This document shows positions 53,050 through 62,900 of a DNA stretch of 64,000 nucleotides, one piece after another; the stretch's first letter is position 1, and each line of letters begins with the position of its first letter. Under the pieces are notes generated by a model. The model did not search any database. It was given only the letters and a program-made list of their open reading frames with translations, and was not told the DNA's origin. The DNA is from Bactericera cockerelli (Eukaryota > Arthropoda > Insecta > Hemiptera > Triozidae): NCBI GenBank assembly GCA_024516035.1, contig CM044956.1, positions 7,589,911-7,653,910 of the forward strand, read 5' to 3'. Position numbers and translations under genes: made by a program.

Positions 53050-53265
53050 AGTAATAATAATATCGATTTATTTATACTGCCCAATTGGAACTATTAAGTC
53101 CCATTATTCCGTCAGTAAGCCCAAGACTCATTATGATGTGTTAAAAATTCCAAATGGGAGGAAAACTTCTCATGTCTCGGGTCTCGGCTGAGTTTCAGCG
53201 TAGATTTATTAAAGCCAGTTTGAGTAGTTGTGACATAACGAAAGTGACTAAAACAAATACCTATG
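53050..53265. repeat. hybrid junction of SINE E and SINE B
   Basis: 53050-53192 is the body of a minus-strand family E SINE and 53206-53265 is the 3' part of a plus-strand family B SINE. In the left arm the same two SINEs are 1.7 kb apart with both heads present, so the right arm has a deletion (or the left an insertion) ending inside both heads. Confidence 0.75.
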
Positions 53266-53399
53266 ATAACCTTGAAAATAAATATAAAAGTTTCCCGTGA
53301 AATAGAAGTATAGTGTGAAAAAATGCGATCTACAGCATCACTAGGCGTAATAATAATAATTGTTTATCTAAGGGGGTGGGTTCGACATTTCTTTGTACC

Positions 53400-53880
53400 G
53401 AGTACATAAATAATATAATAATAATAATAAGGGTTTTTCTTTTTGTTATTATGTCACAATTTTAGTGGGTAGCGCAGAATCCTAGGACTTTACCACCTCT
53501 ATATACATATACAATATCTTGTATTATTTTTCTCCCTATGATTCTGCCACTGGTCGCTACTTCACATCAAAAAATCTACTCATTTTTCTTCACGAGGTAT
53601 GAGTGGACCCCGAACATCCAAGTACAGAGCAGAAAAAATCCTACACCGCTGGTAATCGATCATAGGTCACCATGCGTGCAATGCCTAGCGCGCTAACTCA
53701 TTCGGCCGCAGTGACTACTCACTAATACTAGAACACAGTGACTAGGAAGAGAATGCCGTTAGCATTAGCACCGCCCTTGATCAAGTTTTGTTTTATTTCA
53801 ATTTCTATGTAAATATTCTATGTACCTACTTTATTGTAAATAAAACTTGATCCAACATGTTTAATAATAATACGAGTCCA
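53400..53880. mobile_element. right-arm-only SINE D and LINE 3' end
   Basis: A minus-strand SINE D (about 53436-53721, head 'cactgcggccgaatgagtta' on the minus strand) is followed by a plus-strand LINE terminus: 'gaagagaatgccgttagcat', 'accgcccttgatcaagtttt', then TAAATAAAACTTGATCC. The left arm has neither between 36050 and 36085. Confidence 0.7.
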
Positions 53881-54450
53881 TAACATAGTGGATTCAGTGA
53901 TTCTAGTTTTTGACAATATCAATCACCACCATAGGGATCCCATTGTCCTTATGTATCTGAGGAAGTGGTCGCTTTTGCTGCTTCACAGTCCTTTCCATAA
54001 TATGAAGAAATTAAGCGAAAGTTAATAAGATAGACAATGATTTAATACTCGTAAAAAAACGTTTATTTTGTGAATCAAATAAGTCCACTCAAAATTTTAC
54101 TGTATAACACTCTTATCTATTTGTCCATCTTACAGTCTCTTCATATAATAGCAATTTAAACATAAAAATACCTAATTAATAAATAAATAAAAATCATCGT
54201 ACTATTACCTACTTTATTTTTCGAGCATCAGAGGCACCCTTCCCCTCGGTAGTGAGTTTGAAGAAATGTTTTACCTTTGAAATATATTTTAGCACACTTT
54301 ATTTATGTAATCTACTTTATTTATATAAGAGTATCTATGTAAATGTAAAAAAATTGATAGGTACATGTTTTTTGTTCTATGAAAAAAATATAAATATTTA
54401 AAATTTACATTTTAAAATTTATAAATTTTATAAACTTTCTTGTAAATAGA

Positions 54451-55815
54451 TTTCTTGTAAAATCTATTTACAAGAAAGGAAATAGACAAGACTTGAATAA
54501 CTACCGACCTATCTCCTTACAGACAAACTTTAGTAAAATACTTGAAAAATGTGTACAAAACCGACTTGAATATTATTTGACAACAAACAACCTTTTGACT
54601 GACAAACAATATGGGTTTCGACGTGGCATAGGTACTGAAGATGCTTTACTTGACTTAACAACATACTTACATAGTAACATAGACGACAATAAAAAAGTAA
54701 TCGCCATTTTTCTTGACATTTCAAAAGCATATGACTCTATAAAACATTCGACATTACTGACACAACTTAAAAAACTAGGACTAACAGACAAAGTACTTAA
54801 ATGGTTTGATTCCTACTTGACTGACCGAACACAAAAACTGAAATTGAATTCTCAGTTATCTGAGAGTGTACAGTGTCGTGCTTTTTCAATTCCGCAGGGC
54901 ACAATACTTGGTCCTTGTTTGTTTAATTGTTTTATTAATTCTCTTCCTGGAATAAGCAAGGGTCAAGTATTTTGCTATGCAGATGACACAGTACTATGCT
55001 ACTCATCAAATAACTGGGAAGAGACTCACCGACTCGCATCTACTGACCTGACAAACATTCAAAACTGGTATTTACAAATGTCCTTACAAATCAATCTTTC
55101 CAAGTCTCATTACATGACTTTTTCATCAGACAAAAGAGGACAGCCATTAACATCAACAATACAACTAACTGACATTGAAAATAAAACAATAACATTACAA
55201 AAACTGACAAACATACGTTACTTAGGTGTTACACTTGACGAAAACTTAAAATGGACAGCACATATTACTTCACTTAAAAACAAACTACGATACTTGACTT
55301 ATGTTTTCTACAATCTAAACCAAGTTTGTAATGATACACTACTTCGCGAAGTATATTTCGCGTTAGTTCAATCACTCTTACAATATTGTATCACAGCTTG
55401 GGGAGGGGCGTATGAAAATATAAAGACTCAACTTAGAAGAACTCAAAATATATTACTCAGGACTATACTAAAAAAAGACAGACTTTTTCATACTGACCAA
55501 CTATACGAACTATTTAACGTTCCAACACTAGATAACATTTACATTTACAAAACAAGTACATTTGCAATAAAGAAAAAACATACCTGGACTATAAACCCTA
55601 ACACATACACCACAAGACAGACTGGACAAATTATACAAACACTCAAACACAAATCACTGACAAAAAGACATTTTTCATACGTAGGTAGCAAAATTTTAAA
55701 TGTTATACCTGATGATATAAAGGACAATCCAATTTTAACAATTTTAAAATACAGACTGAAACAATGGCTGTCTATTAACAATAATAAAAATAAAATCTTA
55801 AATATTTTAAAATAA
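54451..55815 (+). CDS. LINE reverse transcriptase, N-terminally truncated, frame intact
   Basis: It would copy element RNA during target-primed integration. The frame is open from at least 54451 (…SIYKKGNRQDL NNYRPISLQ) although no proper start exists; the first common start-like codon is a TTG at 54493. Visible motifs are the fingers region NYRPISLQTNFSKILE, QYGFRRGIGTEDALL, the catalytic FLDISKAYDSI, SIPQGTILGP, the catalytic FCYADDTVLCYS, and RYLGVTLDENLKW. The C-terminal domain runs to the stop without a frameshift or stop. The endonuclease and any ORF1 are missing, so the copy is dead by truncation but otherwise fresh. Placement in the CR1/L2 group is by motif likeness only; a related clade is possible. 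Confidence 0.85.
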   Translation, partial: FLVKSIYKKGNRQDLNNYRPISLQTNFSKILEKCVQNRLEYYLTTNNLLTDKQYGFRRGIGTEDALLDLTTYLHSNIDDNKKVIAIFLDISKAYDSIKHSTLLTQLKKLGLTDKVLKWFDSYLTDRTQKLKLNSQLSESVQCRAFSIPQGTILGPCLFNCFINSLPGISKGQVFCYADDTVLCYSSNNWEETHRLASTDLTNIQNWYLQMSLQINLSKSHYMTFSSDKRGQPLTSTIQLTDIENKTITLQKLTNIRYLGVTLDENLKWTAHITSLKNKLRYLTYVFYNLNQVCNDTLLREVYFALVQSLLQYCITAWGGAYENIKTQLRRTQNILLRTILKKDRLFHTDQLYELFNVPTLDNIYIYKTSTFAIKKKHTWTINPNTYTTRQTGQIIQTLKHKSLTKRHFSYVGSKILNVIPDDIKDNPILTILKYRLKQWLSINNNKNKILNILK

Positions 55816-55982
55816 CAATTTTCCCCTAATTATTTGAATGTATAAGTACTTACTAAAACAGACACAACAATCAAAAACACTCCACACATAACATGAAAAC
55901 ATTTTCAAAATTTATAATATATTTTTTTTTTTTTTTTTTTCTTAACTAAAAGGACAGTTTTAAATATTAATAATTTTAATAA

Positions 55983-56020
55983 AAAGTGGCCTAACACATG
56001 CTTTGCATTATTGGCCACTT
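55983..56020 (+). other. 3'-UTR hairpin of the LINE
   Basis: AAGTGGCC...GGCCACTT pair over about nine bases around a loop containing 'atgctttgcat', itself a small hairpin. This is a plausible recognition structure for the element's reverse transcriptase. Confidence 0.5.
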
Positions 56021-56130
56021 AAACTTGCCATGTTCTTAATTTTTATTTTATTAATAAGTTATTTTTTACATTTAATTTTATTTATGAAGATGTAAGAATT
56101 TGTTGAATAAAAAATAATCTTTTGAAAGTA

Positions 56131-56167
<37 letters not shown>

Positions 56168-56170
<3 letters not shown>

Positions 56171-56704
56171 CGTCATGGTAAAAGTTATGATGGATTTAGT
56201 CTGCTTATTAGAGATAGATAAATTCCTTAAGTATTAATCCCCAGGTAACCCTTGTTAGCCAACTAATCCAATAAGCCGAGATAATAGGCATCATAAAATT
56301 TACAATTGTCAAATTGCTTGTACTTAACCATGTTAAGACATGCTGAAATATTACTCGATTAACAAGATATTTATAACAAGTACTAAGCAAAAAAATTGGG
56401 GTCACTTGGTACAGTTTTTTGTCTATAATCTAATCTAATAAATATGGCTGAATGCTAAAGTACCCTTTTTTTGACAAAGTTGAAGAAGACCTAAGAGAGA
56501 AACTGGAGAAAAGAGGACGCGCTGAATAGAATGATATAGGAAAGGAACAAATCCCGACCCCAAGTAGGTTTGGGAAAAGGCAAAGAAGAAAAATAAAAAT
56601 CTCAATTAAAGAATGAGCTGAAACTGAAAAGGAAAGAAAAAAATAACCTTACAATAGTAAACTAAATAAAAAGAAATACAATTACAAAAAAAAAAAAAAA
56701 AATA
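56168..56704. other. right-arm flank, no gene
   Basis: Homologous in reverse to 35070-35607. An A-rich run precedes the fold-back element. No coding sequence. Confidence 0.6.
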
Positions 56705-58346
56705 CAGGGTGTCCCACCAAACTTGGACACCTCAAATTACTCGGACCCTGAAAGAGTTTTTGAAAAATAAAAAATCCTAGGGTACATAGTCTAATTTTGC
56801 GGTTTCAGTCATGAAATTTTTTTTATACAGGGTGGTTCAAAAGTTAGAAATTGAGGTGTCAACTTTCGATTTTTAAATAAATCGACCTGAATTTTATTTG
56901 ATAATTTTACTTCTAAATGGTTCCTGAGTACTTTTTTAAACAAAAATTGTACATACAGGGTGGTTTTTTTTCGACCAATTTTTTTTCTAAATCTCGAATA
57001 ACTCAAGTTTGTTTAATTTTTTCGATAACAAGAATAGAGAGTGTTTGTGTAATGAAAACACGCACTTTCAATTGGCATCAATTTTTTTTATACAGGGTGG
57101 TTCACAAGTGAAAAAATGACTTGATTTTTTTTAAAACTGAGTTTTTTTAATTTTTTATTTGGGATTAATAATTGTAACCTAATTTTACACATTTTTTGTT
57201 AGTCATATCGAAAAACAAAACTAAAGTGTTGTACAGGGTGAGACATAATTTTTTTGTGACACCCTGTATAAGGGCAGTCAAAGAGACGTAAAATTAAATA
57301 TAAAAACTAAATCTGCAAGAAAAACTTCGATTTTTAATTATATAAAAAAGTTATGGTGTTTTAACTAATATTGTCACATGGACCACCCTGTAGATATTTT
57401 CTTAAAACATCATATGGGTAGTCGAAATTGTCTAAAATTCAACGAGGAGTCCAAATCTGAAAGAAAAAAATGAATTCAAAAAGCCATTTTCAATTTTGTG
57501 TCTACACCTAACTACTTTTTATTTCTAGTTTTAAAATCATTCAGTGTGTACACCAAATTGAAAATGGCTTCAAAATTCATGTTTTTTTTTTATTTGTTTT
57601 CCCCCACGATTCGAAGTCTTCGTTGAATTTTATACAACCTCGAGTACCCACATGATAGTTTAAGAGAATATCTACAGGGTGGTCCATGCGACAATATTAG
57701 TTAAAACACCATAACTTTTTGATATCATTAAAAATCAAAGTTTTTCTTGCACATTTAGTTTTTTATATTTAATTTTACGTCTCTTTGACTGCCCTTATAC
57801 AGGGTGTCACAAAAAAATTATGTCTCACCCTGTACAACACTTTAGTTTTGTTTTTCGATATGACTAACAAAAAATGTGTAAAATTAGGTTAGAATTATTA
57901 ATCCCAAATAAAAAATTAAAAAAAATCAAGTCATTATTTCACTTGTGAACCACCCTGTATAAAAAAATTTGATGCAAATTGTAAGTGCGTGTTTTCATTA
58001 CACAAACACTCTCTATTCTTGTTATCGAAAAAATTAAACAAACTTGAGTTATTCGAGATTTAGAAAAAAAAAATGGTCGAAAAAAAACCACCCTGTATGT
58101 AAAATTTTTGTTTAAAAAAGTACTCAGGAACCATTTAAAAGTAAAATTATCAAATAAAATTCAGGTCGATCTATTTAAAAATCGAAAGTTGACACCTCAA
58201 TTTCTGACTTTTGAACCACCCTGTATAAAAAAAATTTCATGACTGAAACCGCATAATTTGACCATGTACCCTAGGATTTTTTATTTTTCAAAAACTCTTT
58301 CAGGGGCCGAGTAATTTGAGGTGTCCAAGTTTGGTGGGACACCCTG
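56705..58346. mobile_element. 1.64-kb fold-back element, near-perfect palindrome
   Basis: The left half from CAGGGTGTCCCACCAAACTT is mirrored by the right half ending AAGTTTGGTGGGACACCCTG. Arms of about 795 bases meet at a short loop centred near 57525, with TA at both ends. Inside each arm 'tacagggtg' recurs about every 120-130 bases, so the arm itself looks built from nested copies of the terminus. No transposase. The left arm lacks it (empty site near 35068). Confidence 0.93.
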
Positions 58347-59387
58347 TATATGAACATAATATTGGGAGCCTGTTAATTAAATATTATTTTGTTTGACTTT
58401 GGGCTGTGAAAATGGTATTTTTTCATCTTAATTTTAAATTCTTAAAAATAAATCATAATACACAAAAGGTAACTATAATATTAGGTAATGATCTTAAATC
58501 GTTGCTCTTGGCCTGAAACATAATTTTTTTTTTACACCAATAGCCAATAGTAAGTCTATTCTATCTACACCGATCACCAATGCTCATTCTATTTACTGAG
58601 ACACAAAACAAATTTCAAAAAAGAAGAAACATCTAGTCTGTATTTTGTAAGAAGAAATCCGATGTTGCAAAACATTCTGACTTCTCACATTAGCATGTGA
58701 GAAACAAAGATTTTTTGGGAATATTTGCCAACATTGGTCCTCCTCCTGCCTATATTTTGTAAACATATCACTTCCCCTCCGATTTAATAGATATTCTCAG
58801 GAGTAAATTCTACCAACTTAACAAAAACTCGCCAGGGTTAACTTGGGAATAAATTAGTGAACTTCACCTCAGTAATAAATAACCAGTAATGATGTAAAAT
58901 AATGGGGAACAATTAATTTATCAGTGCTGAATTGTTTCGGACAAGTGACCTTGAAAATACATACATGTTTATGCAGTTAATGCACAATTCGTTTTTCCCA
59001 ACACTTGTAGGTTTCAGAGTAGATAATTTTAGTTAGTAGGTGAATAATGACAACACCAAAATCAGTGGTCTGTTAAAACAATATCAATTGAAAATAACCT
59101 ATTTTCATTAAAAAAAAAAAAACTGAATATAAAACTGAAAAAAACTCAATTCATGTACGTCAATAAATCAAATTTACAAAAAAAAAATTACTTTCCCTAT
59201 TATAGGAAAGTAAAAAATCCCTGGACCCTGCATCAGTCTTCTTCTTGCAAAAACCCACATACTACACAGAAGAAACTGAAGCTTAATATCTGCAGAACAT
59301 AGGTAGATAGTTCATTAATCATTTTCTCCTTCAGAACAATTTACTTAGTCATGATTTGCTGGTTCTTAACTTTATATCTGGTAAAGG
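58347..59387. other. right-arm Tsf1 3' flank, no gene
   Basis: Homologous in reverse to the left arm, except for the ~500-base ribozyme-bearing segment, which is missing at about 58925. Near 59190-59215 there is a small 'actttccctattataggaaagt' palindrome shortened in the left arm. Confidence 0.65.
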
Positions 59388-59393
59388 TTTATT
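59388..59393 (-). terminator. polyadenylation signal of Tsf1 copy 2
   Basis: AATAAA on the minus strand, about 290 bases after the stop codon, conserved with 33587-33592. Confidence 0.55.
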
Positions 59394-59680
59394 AAAAAAC
59401 GATAGCAATTGATTCAGTAGAAGCACTAACTCATTTATAAGTTGACACAATCTGCAATGGGACTATCGAAAATAATTTATGGTCCTAAGAAAAGCTTATA
59501 AACATGAATAAATGACATTAATGGGACAATTAATGCATTATTCAAGATACGCCGTAATTGATAAGCAATGGCTTGGTGTTTGTTCATGCCTCGGATAATT
59601 TAGTGCTCAGCTCGTGCCTACAGAACATGACTGTCCTACCCCCTTTTCAAATTCTATGCCTGATCTCAACAACTTAATAA

Positions 59681-61801
59681 TTAAACCTTTACTTTCTTAT
59701 TCTTCAACTCGCTGCAGTACATGACCTTACTCAGCATGTTAGTGAAGTAACTGTTCTCGAGATCGGTTGGCTGATCGGGGAGAATTTCCACACCGGTTGC
59801 TGGGTTCAAGAAGAGAACATCTGGCTTCCCCATGAAGGTTCCGAACAGCTTGAAGATTTTCGGTTTCTTCCCGAACAGCTCCGCGGCGCTGAGTATCGCG
59901 TGGCGGATGGTGTCAATCTCGACGTTGGATTTGGAGTTACTGGTCACGATCATGTGAGGGGGGACCACGCCCAGGTTACACTCTGCGGCCTTGGTGATGG
60001 GCGCCCTGCCGCCCTTGGGGCACAGGTACTCGATGTCGTCCGCCTTGAAGAGTCCCTCCTCCACCGCCTCATTGACCTTGACCTGCTTGATGAAGGCGAC
60101 GTCCCCGTCCCCCGCCTTAAGGCACTGCAGTGGGGAGTACGTGAATCTTGTCGCCTTGGGGCAGATCTTCTCCAAACTAGAAGGCGCATCCTTCACTTCC
60201 TCGTCGATGCCTGGCACACAGCTGCCTCCTGAGAAGAAAGCACCCACGCCTTTCGCATAGGGACAGTCGTCCTTCTTAATCAAGCTCTTGTCCAGCAGTG
60301 TGTTCACCGGCGCCACCCAGCCCGTGGTGCGCATGTACGCGGTGTGGCAAGAGCGCAGACCTTTCAGATCTTCGAAATTTTTGACTTGCGATTTTTTGTT
60401 CACAACGGCGACTGCCAAGAGATCGGTTTGGTTTCCATAGACCTCCTTCAGGATAGGTCTCAGGTTCATGTTCTTCCTCGACAGGATCGCCTCTGTGGCA
60501 TCCAGAGTGATCACATCGGCCGCCCCGTCAGCAATCAGCTTCAAACAAACCTTGGAGGACTTCTCCCGATCACACTCGATGACAGGTCGGATATCTCGGC
60601 TATGAGCGGCATCCTTGAAAGCCAAACATTTGCTCATGCCTTCAGGCGATGTGACACACCATCGGATGGGTTTCACTGGCTTCACCACTCTTCCGATTAC
60701 ATCTTCGTATTTGGCGTTCTGCAGGTATTGTTTAGGATGCAAGGTTTTCTTATTGTCCACAGCCGTTGTGTTTTCAGTAATACCCAGAACTGTACTGAGC
60801 CAAGGACTTCCCGCGCTCTCTCCAATCTTGTTCAGTTGAGAAATGTAGTTCCTCAACGTAGTCAGATCTTTCTGGTCAGATTCGATTTTGTCATTGGCGA
60901 CAAAGCCAGGCCAGGGTCTCGCAGCCCAGGAGCAGGGGGTTCCAGTGAGGGGCACTGTGCTGCCATCTGGACACAGGAATGAATATTGATCCTTGGGAGC
61001 CATAACCGCGGAGTTGGGCGAGAGTCCAAAGTAATCCTTCACCACAACTAATTTCGTCCAGGCAATGTCACCGCCACTCTTAGTCAAGCAGTTCAGGGCG
61101 CCGTCATAGTTAGCATTCTTATCAGGGTAGTCACATTTACCAGGGTTCTCACACAAGGCACATAGATTTGAGTATTTCTTCTTCAAAGCCTCATTGACTT
61201 TAGCGTCAGGCGACCATTTGCCTACAATGCATGCTTTGCTGAACAATTGTGACAGAGATTTCAGCTCATTTTCTCGCGGGGACAATGTTTCATCGGCAGG
61301 AGTATTCAAAACGCCCGCTTTCCTCAACTTTGTCATAAGAATTTTGTATCCCACATTCTTGCCTATCCCGGTGTGACAAGACTTCAAACCTTTGATGCCC
61401 TGAAGATTCTTCAACTTCAAATCGTTCTTCACCACAGCAACAGCTTGGTATCGGAAGTCTGCGGCTGGTTCAGCTTTGGTCCTGACCTCTTTGAACACGA
61501 TGAAGTTCGCATCGAACTTCTTGGACACGATGTACATGTCCTCCGGCTCCATGAACGCAAAGTCAGCCACTTTCTTCTGGATCTGATGGATGCAGTCCAC
61601 GCGGTCCCTGGCGGCAATACACTGGAGCTTGGTGCCAGCCCCACTGGCGGCCCCCGCCTCCTGCATCTTCCTGCAGTCCGCCAGGCTCTGCTCCGGCACA
61701 CATATCTTATAATCCTTGAGCAGGCACGTCGAGAACTCAACACTACACGAAATTATTAAAAACAACGCACAGAACGAACCCGCCGCGCACCGAACCATCA
61801 T
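59681..61801 (-). CDS. Tsf1: transferrin 1, copy 2 (706 aa, single-exon CDS)
   Basis: Same length and domain plan as the copy at 31174-33294, open throughout, with the same signal peptide and both lobes. Twelve residues differ by eye: E119Q, R148K, P155L, T212N, V265A, A266V, R305K, S342T, R474K, A541S, E648K and G684S. R148K matters most: this Arg of the SCHTGIGR motif holds the carbonate that completes the N-lobe iron site. P155L is seven residues on, and E119Q is next to ligand Tyr118. Iron uptake or release may therefore differ between copies; this is inference from transferrin structure. The C-lobe has the same ligand set as copy 1. The downstream flank carries a LINE and a fold-back element that copy 1 lacks. 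Confidence 0.95.
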   Translation of the reverse strand: MMVRCAAGSFCALFLIISCSVEFSTCLLKDYKICVPEQSLADCRKMQEAGAASGAGTKLQCIAARDRVDCIHQIQKKVADFAFMEPEDMYIVSKKFDANFIVFKEVRTKAEPAADFRYQAVAVVKNDLKLKNLQGIKGLKSCHTGIGKNVGYKILMTKLRKAGVLNTPADETLSPRENELKSLSQLFSKACIVGKWSPDAKVNEALKKKYSNLCALCENPGKCDYPDKNANYDGALNCLTKSGGDIAWTKLVVVKDYFGLSPNSAVMAPKDQYSFLCPDGSTVPLTGTPCSWAARPWPGFVANDKIESDQKDLTTLRNYISQLNKIGESAGSPWLSTVLGITENTTAVDNKKTLHPKQYLQNAKYEDVIGRVVKPVKPIRWCVTSPEGMSKCLAFKDAAHSRDIRPVIECDREKSSKVCLKLIADGAADVITLDATEAILSRKNMNLRPILKEVYGNQTDLLAVAVVNKKSQVKNFEDLKGLRSCHTAYMRTTGWVAPVNTLLDKSLIKKDDCPYAKGVGAFFSGGSCVPGIDEEVKDAPSSLEKICPKATRFTYSPLQCLKAGDGDVAFIKQVKVNEAVEEGLFKADDIEYLCPKGGRAPITKAAECNLGVVPPHMIVTSNSKSNVEIDTIRHAILSAAELFGKKPKIFKLFGTFMGKPDVLFLNPATGVEILPDQPTDLENSYFTNMLSKVMYCSELKNKKVKV

Positions 61802-62147
61802 GACAACTGAACTCTCTTTTCTAAATCACCGAGCTTATTTTTTGGTAACATCTCAGCTACAAAATTAAATGTCAGAGGATTATGAGCGTTAGTATTACAA
61901 GCACGCAGAGGTTAGATTGGATAACTATTAAATAATAAATCAAAGTGTTCGTCTCCTTGTATGCTAACGGTCTCTATCTCGCCACTTGCCAGTACGTTAG
62001 CCAAATGATGCTCAATGCTAGAGATTATTGATGCACAAACAAACTCACCGAGCTAAAAGTGGTCGCTGCTAAATTTAACTGATGTTCAAAAAAACTACCT
62101 TGTTATTACCTTGTGTTGAGGAGAAACTTGATACTGTCAACAAGAGA

Positions 62148-62172
62148 ACTGACCAGATTCCGTATCTTTATA
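62148..62172 (-). promoter_or_regulatory. putative Tsf1 core promoter, minus-strand copy
   Basis: TATAAA (62167-62172, minus strand) and TCAGT (62148-62152) mirror the other copy. A splice donor AAG|GTAATA at 62109 and acceptor AG at 61857-61858 fit a 5'-UTR intron of about 250 bases. Homology between copies stops just upstream of the TATA box. Confidence 0.5.
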
Positions 62173-62175
62173 CAT

Positions 62176-62752
62176 AAATGCGAAAGTTAACAATCAGGCA
62201 CTCACTCATTCATCTCGATTTCTCAGCACTGGTATGTCCTAAGAGGCTTAGATGCGCACTGAGAAAGGATTTTGAAATATTCTAACTGGGGCGCCTGCCG
62301 CGGGGAAAAAGGGGCGCATTTATATAAAAAAACGCGCTCTTTCATCTTTTCGCCTTTTCATCACTGTTTCTACGTACCGGTAAATTTCTGGTGGCTGAAA
62401 ATTATTATATAGGTTAACTCTACAAGGTGTCTCGAATACAGATGCAAATATTTTGAGGGTAGGTTCAGCCCACCGTGGACTATCATATAAGCGAAACTTG
62501 CAGTTGGGCATTTTGCTTCGTTAAAAAGTTATCTCCAAATCCCTGTTTTTCCCAGAGGTCTAGAGGTCACTTGGATTGATGCACGTTTTCAAAGAAATGA
62601 TACCCAGAAGGTAAGTTTTGACTTCATGGATAGTCTTGCATATGTCCCTTTAAATGGAGTTAGTTGCATGAAAAAAAAATAAAAGACCAGAGAGATATTT
62701 AGTCATAAGTTCAAATTTTTTCTCGAAATTTTGATTTTTCGCCTTTAACCCT
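62176..62752. other. no gene; unrelated upstream DNA of Tsf1 copy 2
   Basis: This region differs wholly from the DNA upstream of copy 1. It includes a G/C-rich patch at 62285-62315 followed by 'tatataaaaaaacgcgc', and an anonymous stretch to the SINE. Any distal control elements of copy 2 would lie here. Confidence 0.5.
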
Positions 62753-62887
62753 CAGAGTCTTATTATGTGGTCACAAACTTAAATTAATGAGGAAAAATTC
62801 ATGCACTGGGTGGGATTTGGACTAACGGATCCCTACGCTACCTGGATTACCAGACTAGCGCGTTATCCAACTGACTTCGAGTGCACG
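62753..62887 (-). repeat. tRNA-derived SINE, family A, 3' tail lost
   Basis: Same SINE insertion as 20773-20985 (shared 'gacttcgagtgcacggtcct' flank), but truncated within the body just where block C'' meets unrelated DNA. Confidence 0.8.
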
Positions 62888-62900
62888 GTCCTATAAATAA

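Larger units (their letters stand above)
54411..56167 (+). mobile_element. CR1/L2-group-like LINE, 5'-truncated, inserted in right arm only
   Basis: A plus-strand non-LTR retrotransposon: reverse-transcriptase frame to 55815, a 3' UTR with a hairpin at 55983-56020, AATAAA near 56104 and a poly-A tail to 56167. The left arm gives the empty site at about 35607 ('cgggctttta tatatttata', strand-reversed). Insertion is about 3.5 kb downstream of the minus-strand Tsf1 gene. The 5' junction carries an inverted duplicate of the element's own first bases. Confidence 0.88.
52525..62175 (-). repeat. right arm of the inverted Tsf1 segmental duplication
   Basis: Reverse complement of 30800-39125. Right-arm-only material: 53400-53880 (SINE D and LINE end), 54220-54300 (short insertion), 54411-56167 (LINE) and 56705-58346 (fold-back). 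It lacks the left arm's 34040-34545, 36263-38003, 38263-38517 and 38926-39098 segments. Confidence 0.92.

Noticed and set aside
60200..60982. Long plus-strand open frames opposite Tsf1 copy 2 (and minus-strand ones opposite copy 1)
   Set aside because: They are antisense shadows of a conserved coding sequence with biased codon use.
30800..62175. Simple duplicate-haplotype contig as full explanation of the two Tsf1 copies
   Set aside because: Blocks A/B and C'/C'' are in direct orientation while the Tsf1 arms are inverted and interposed. The 100-N join keeps an assembly effect possible, so this is only partly rejected.
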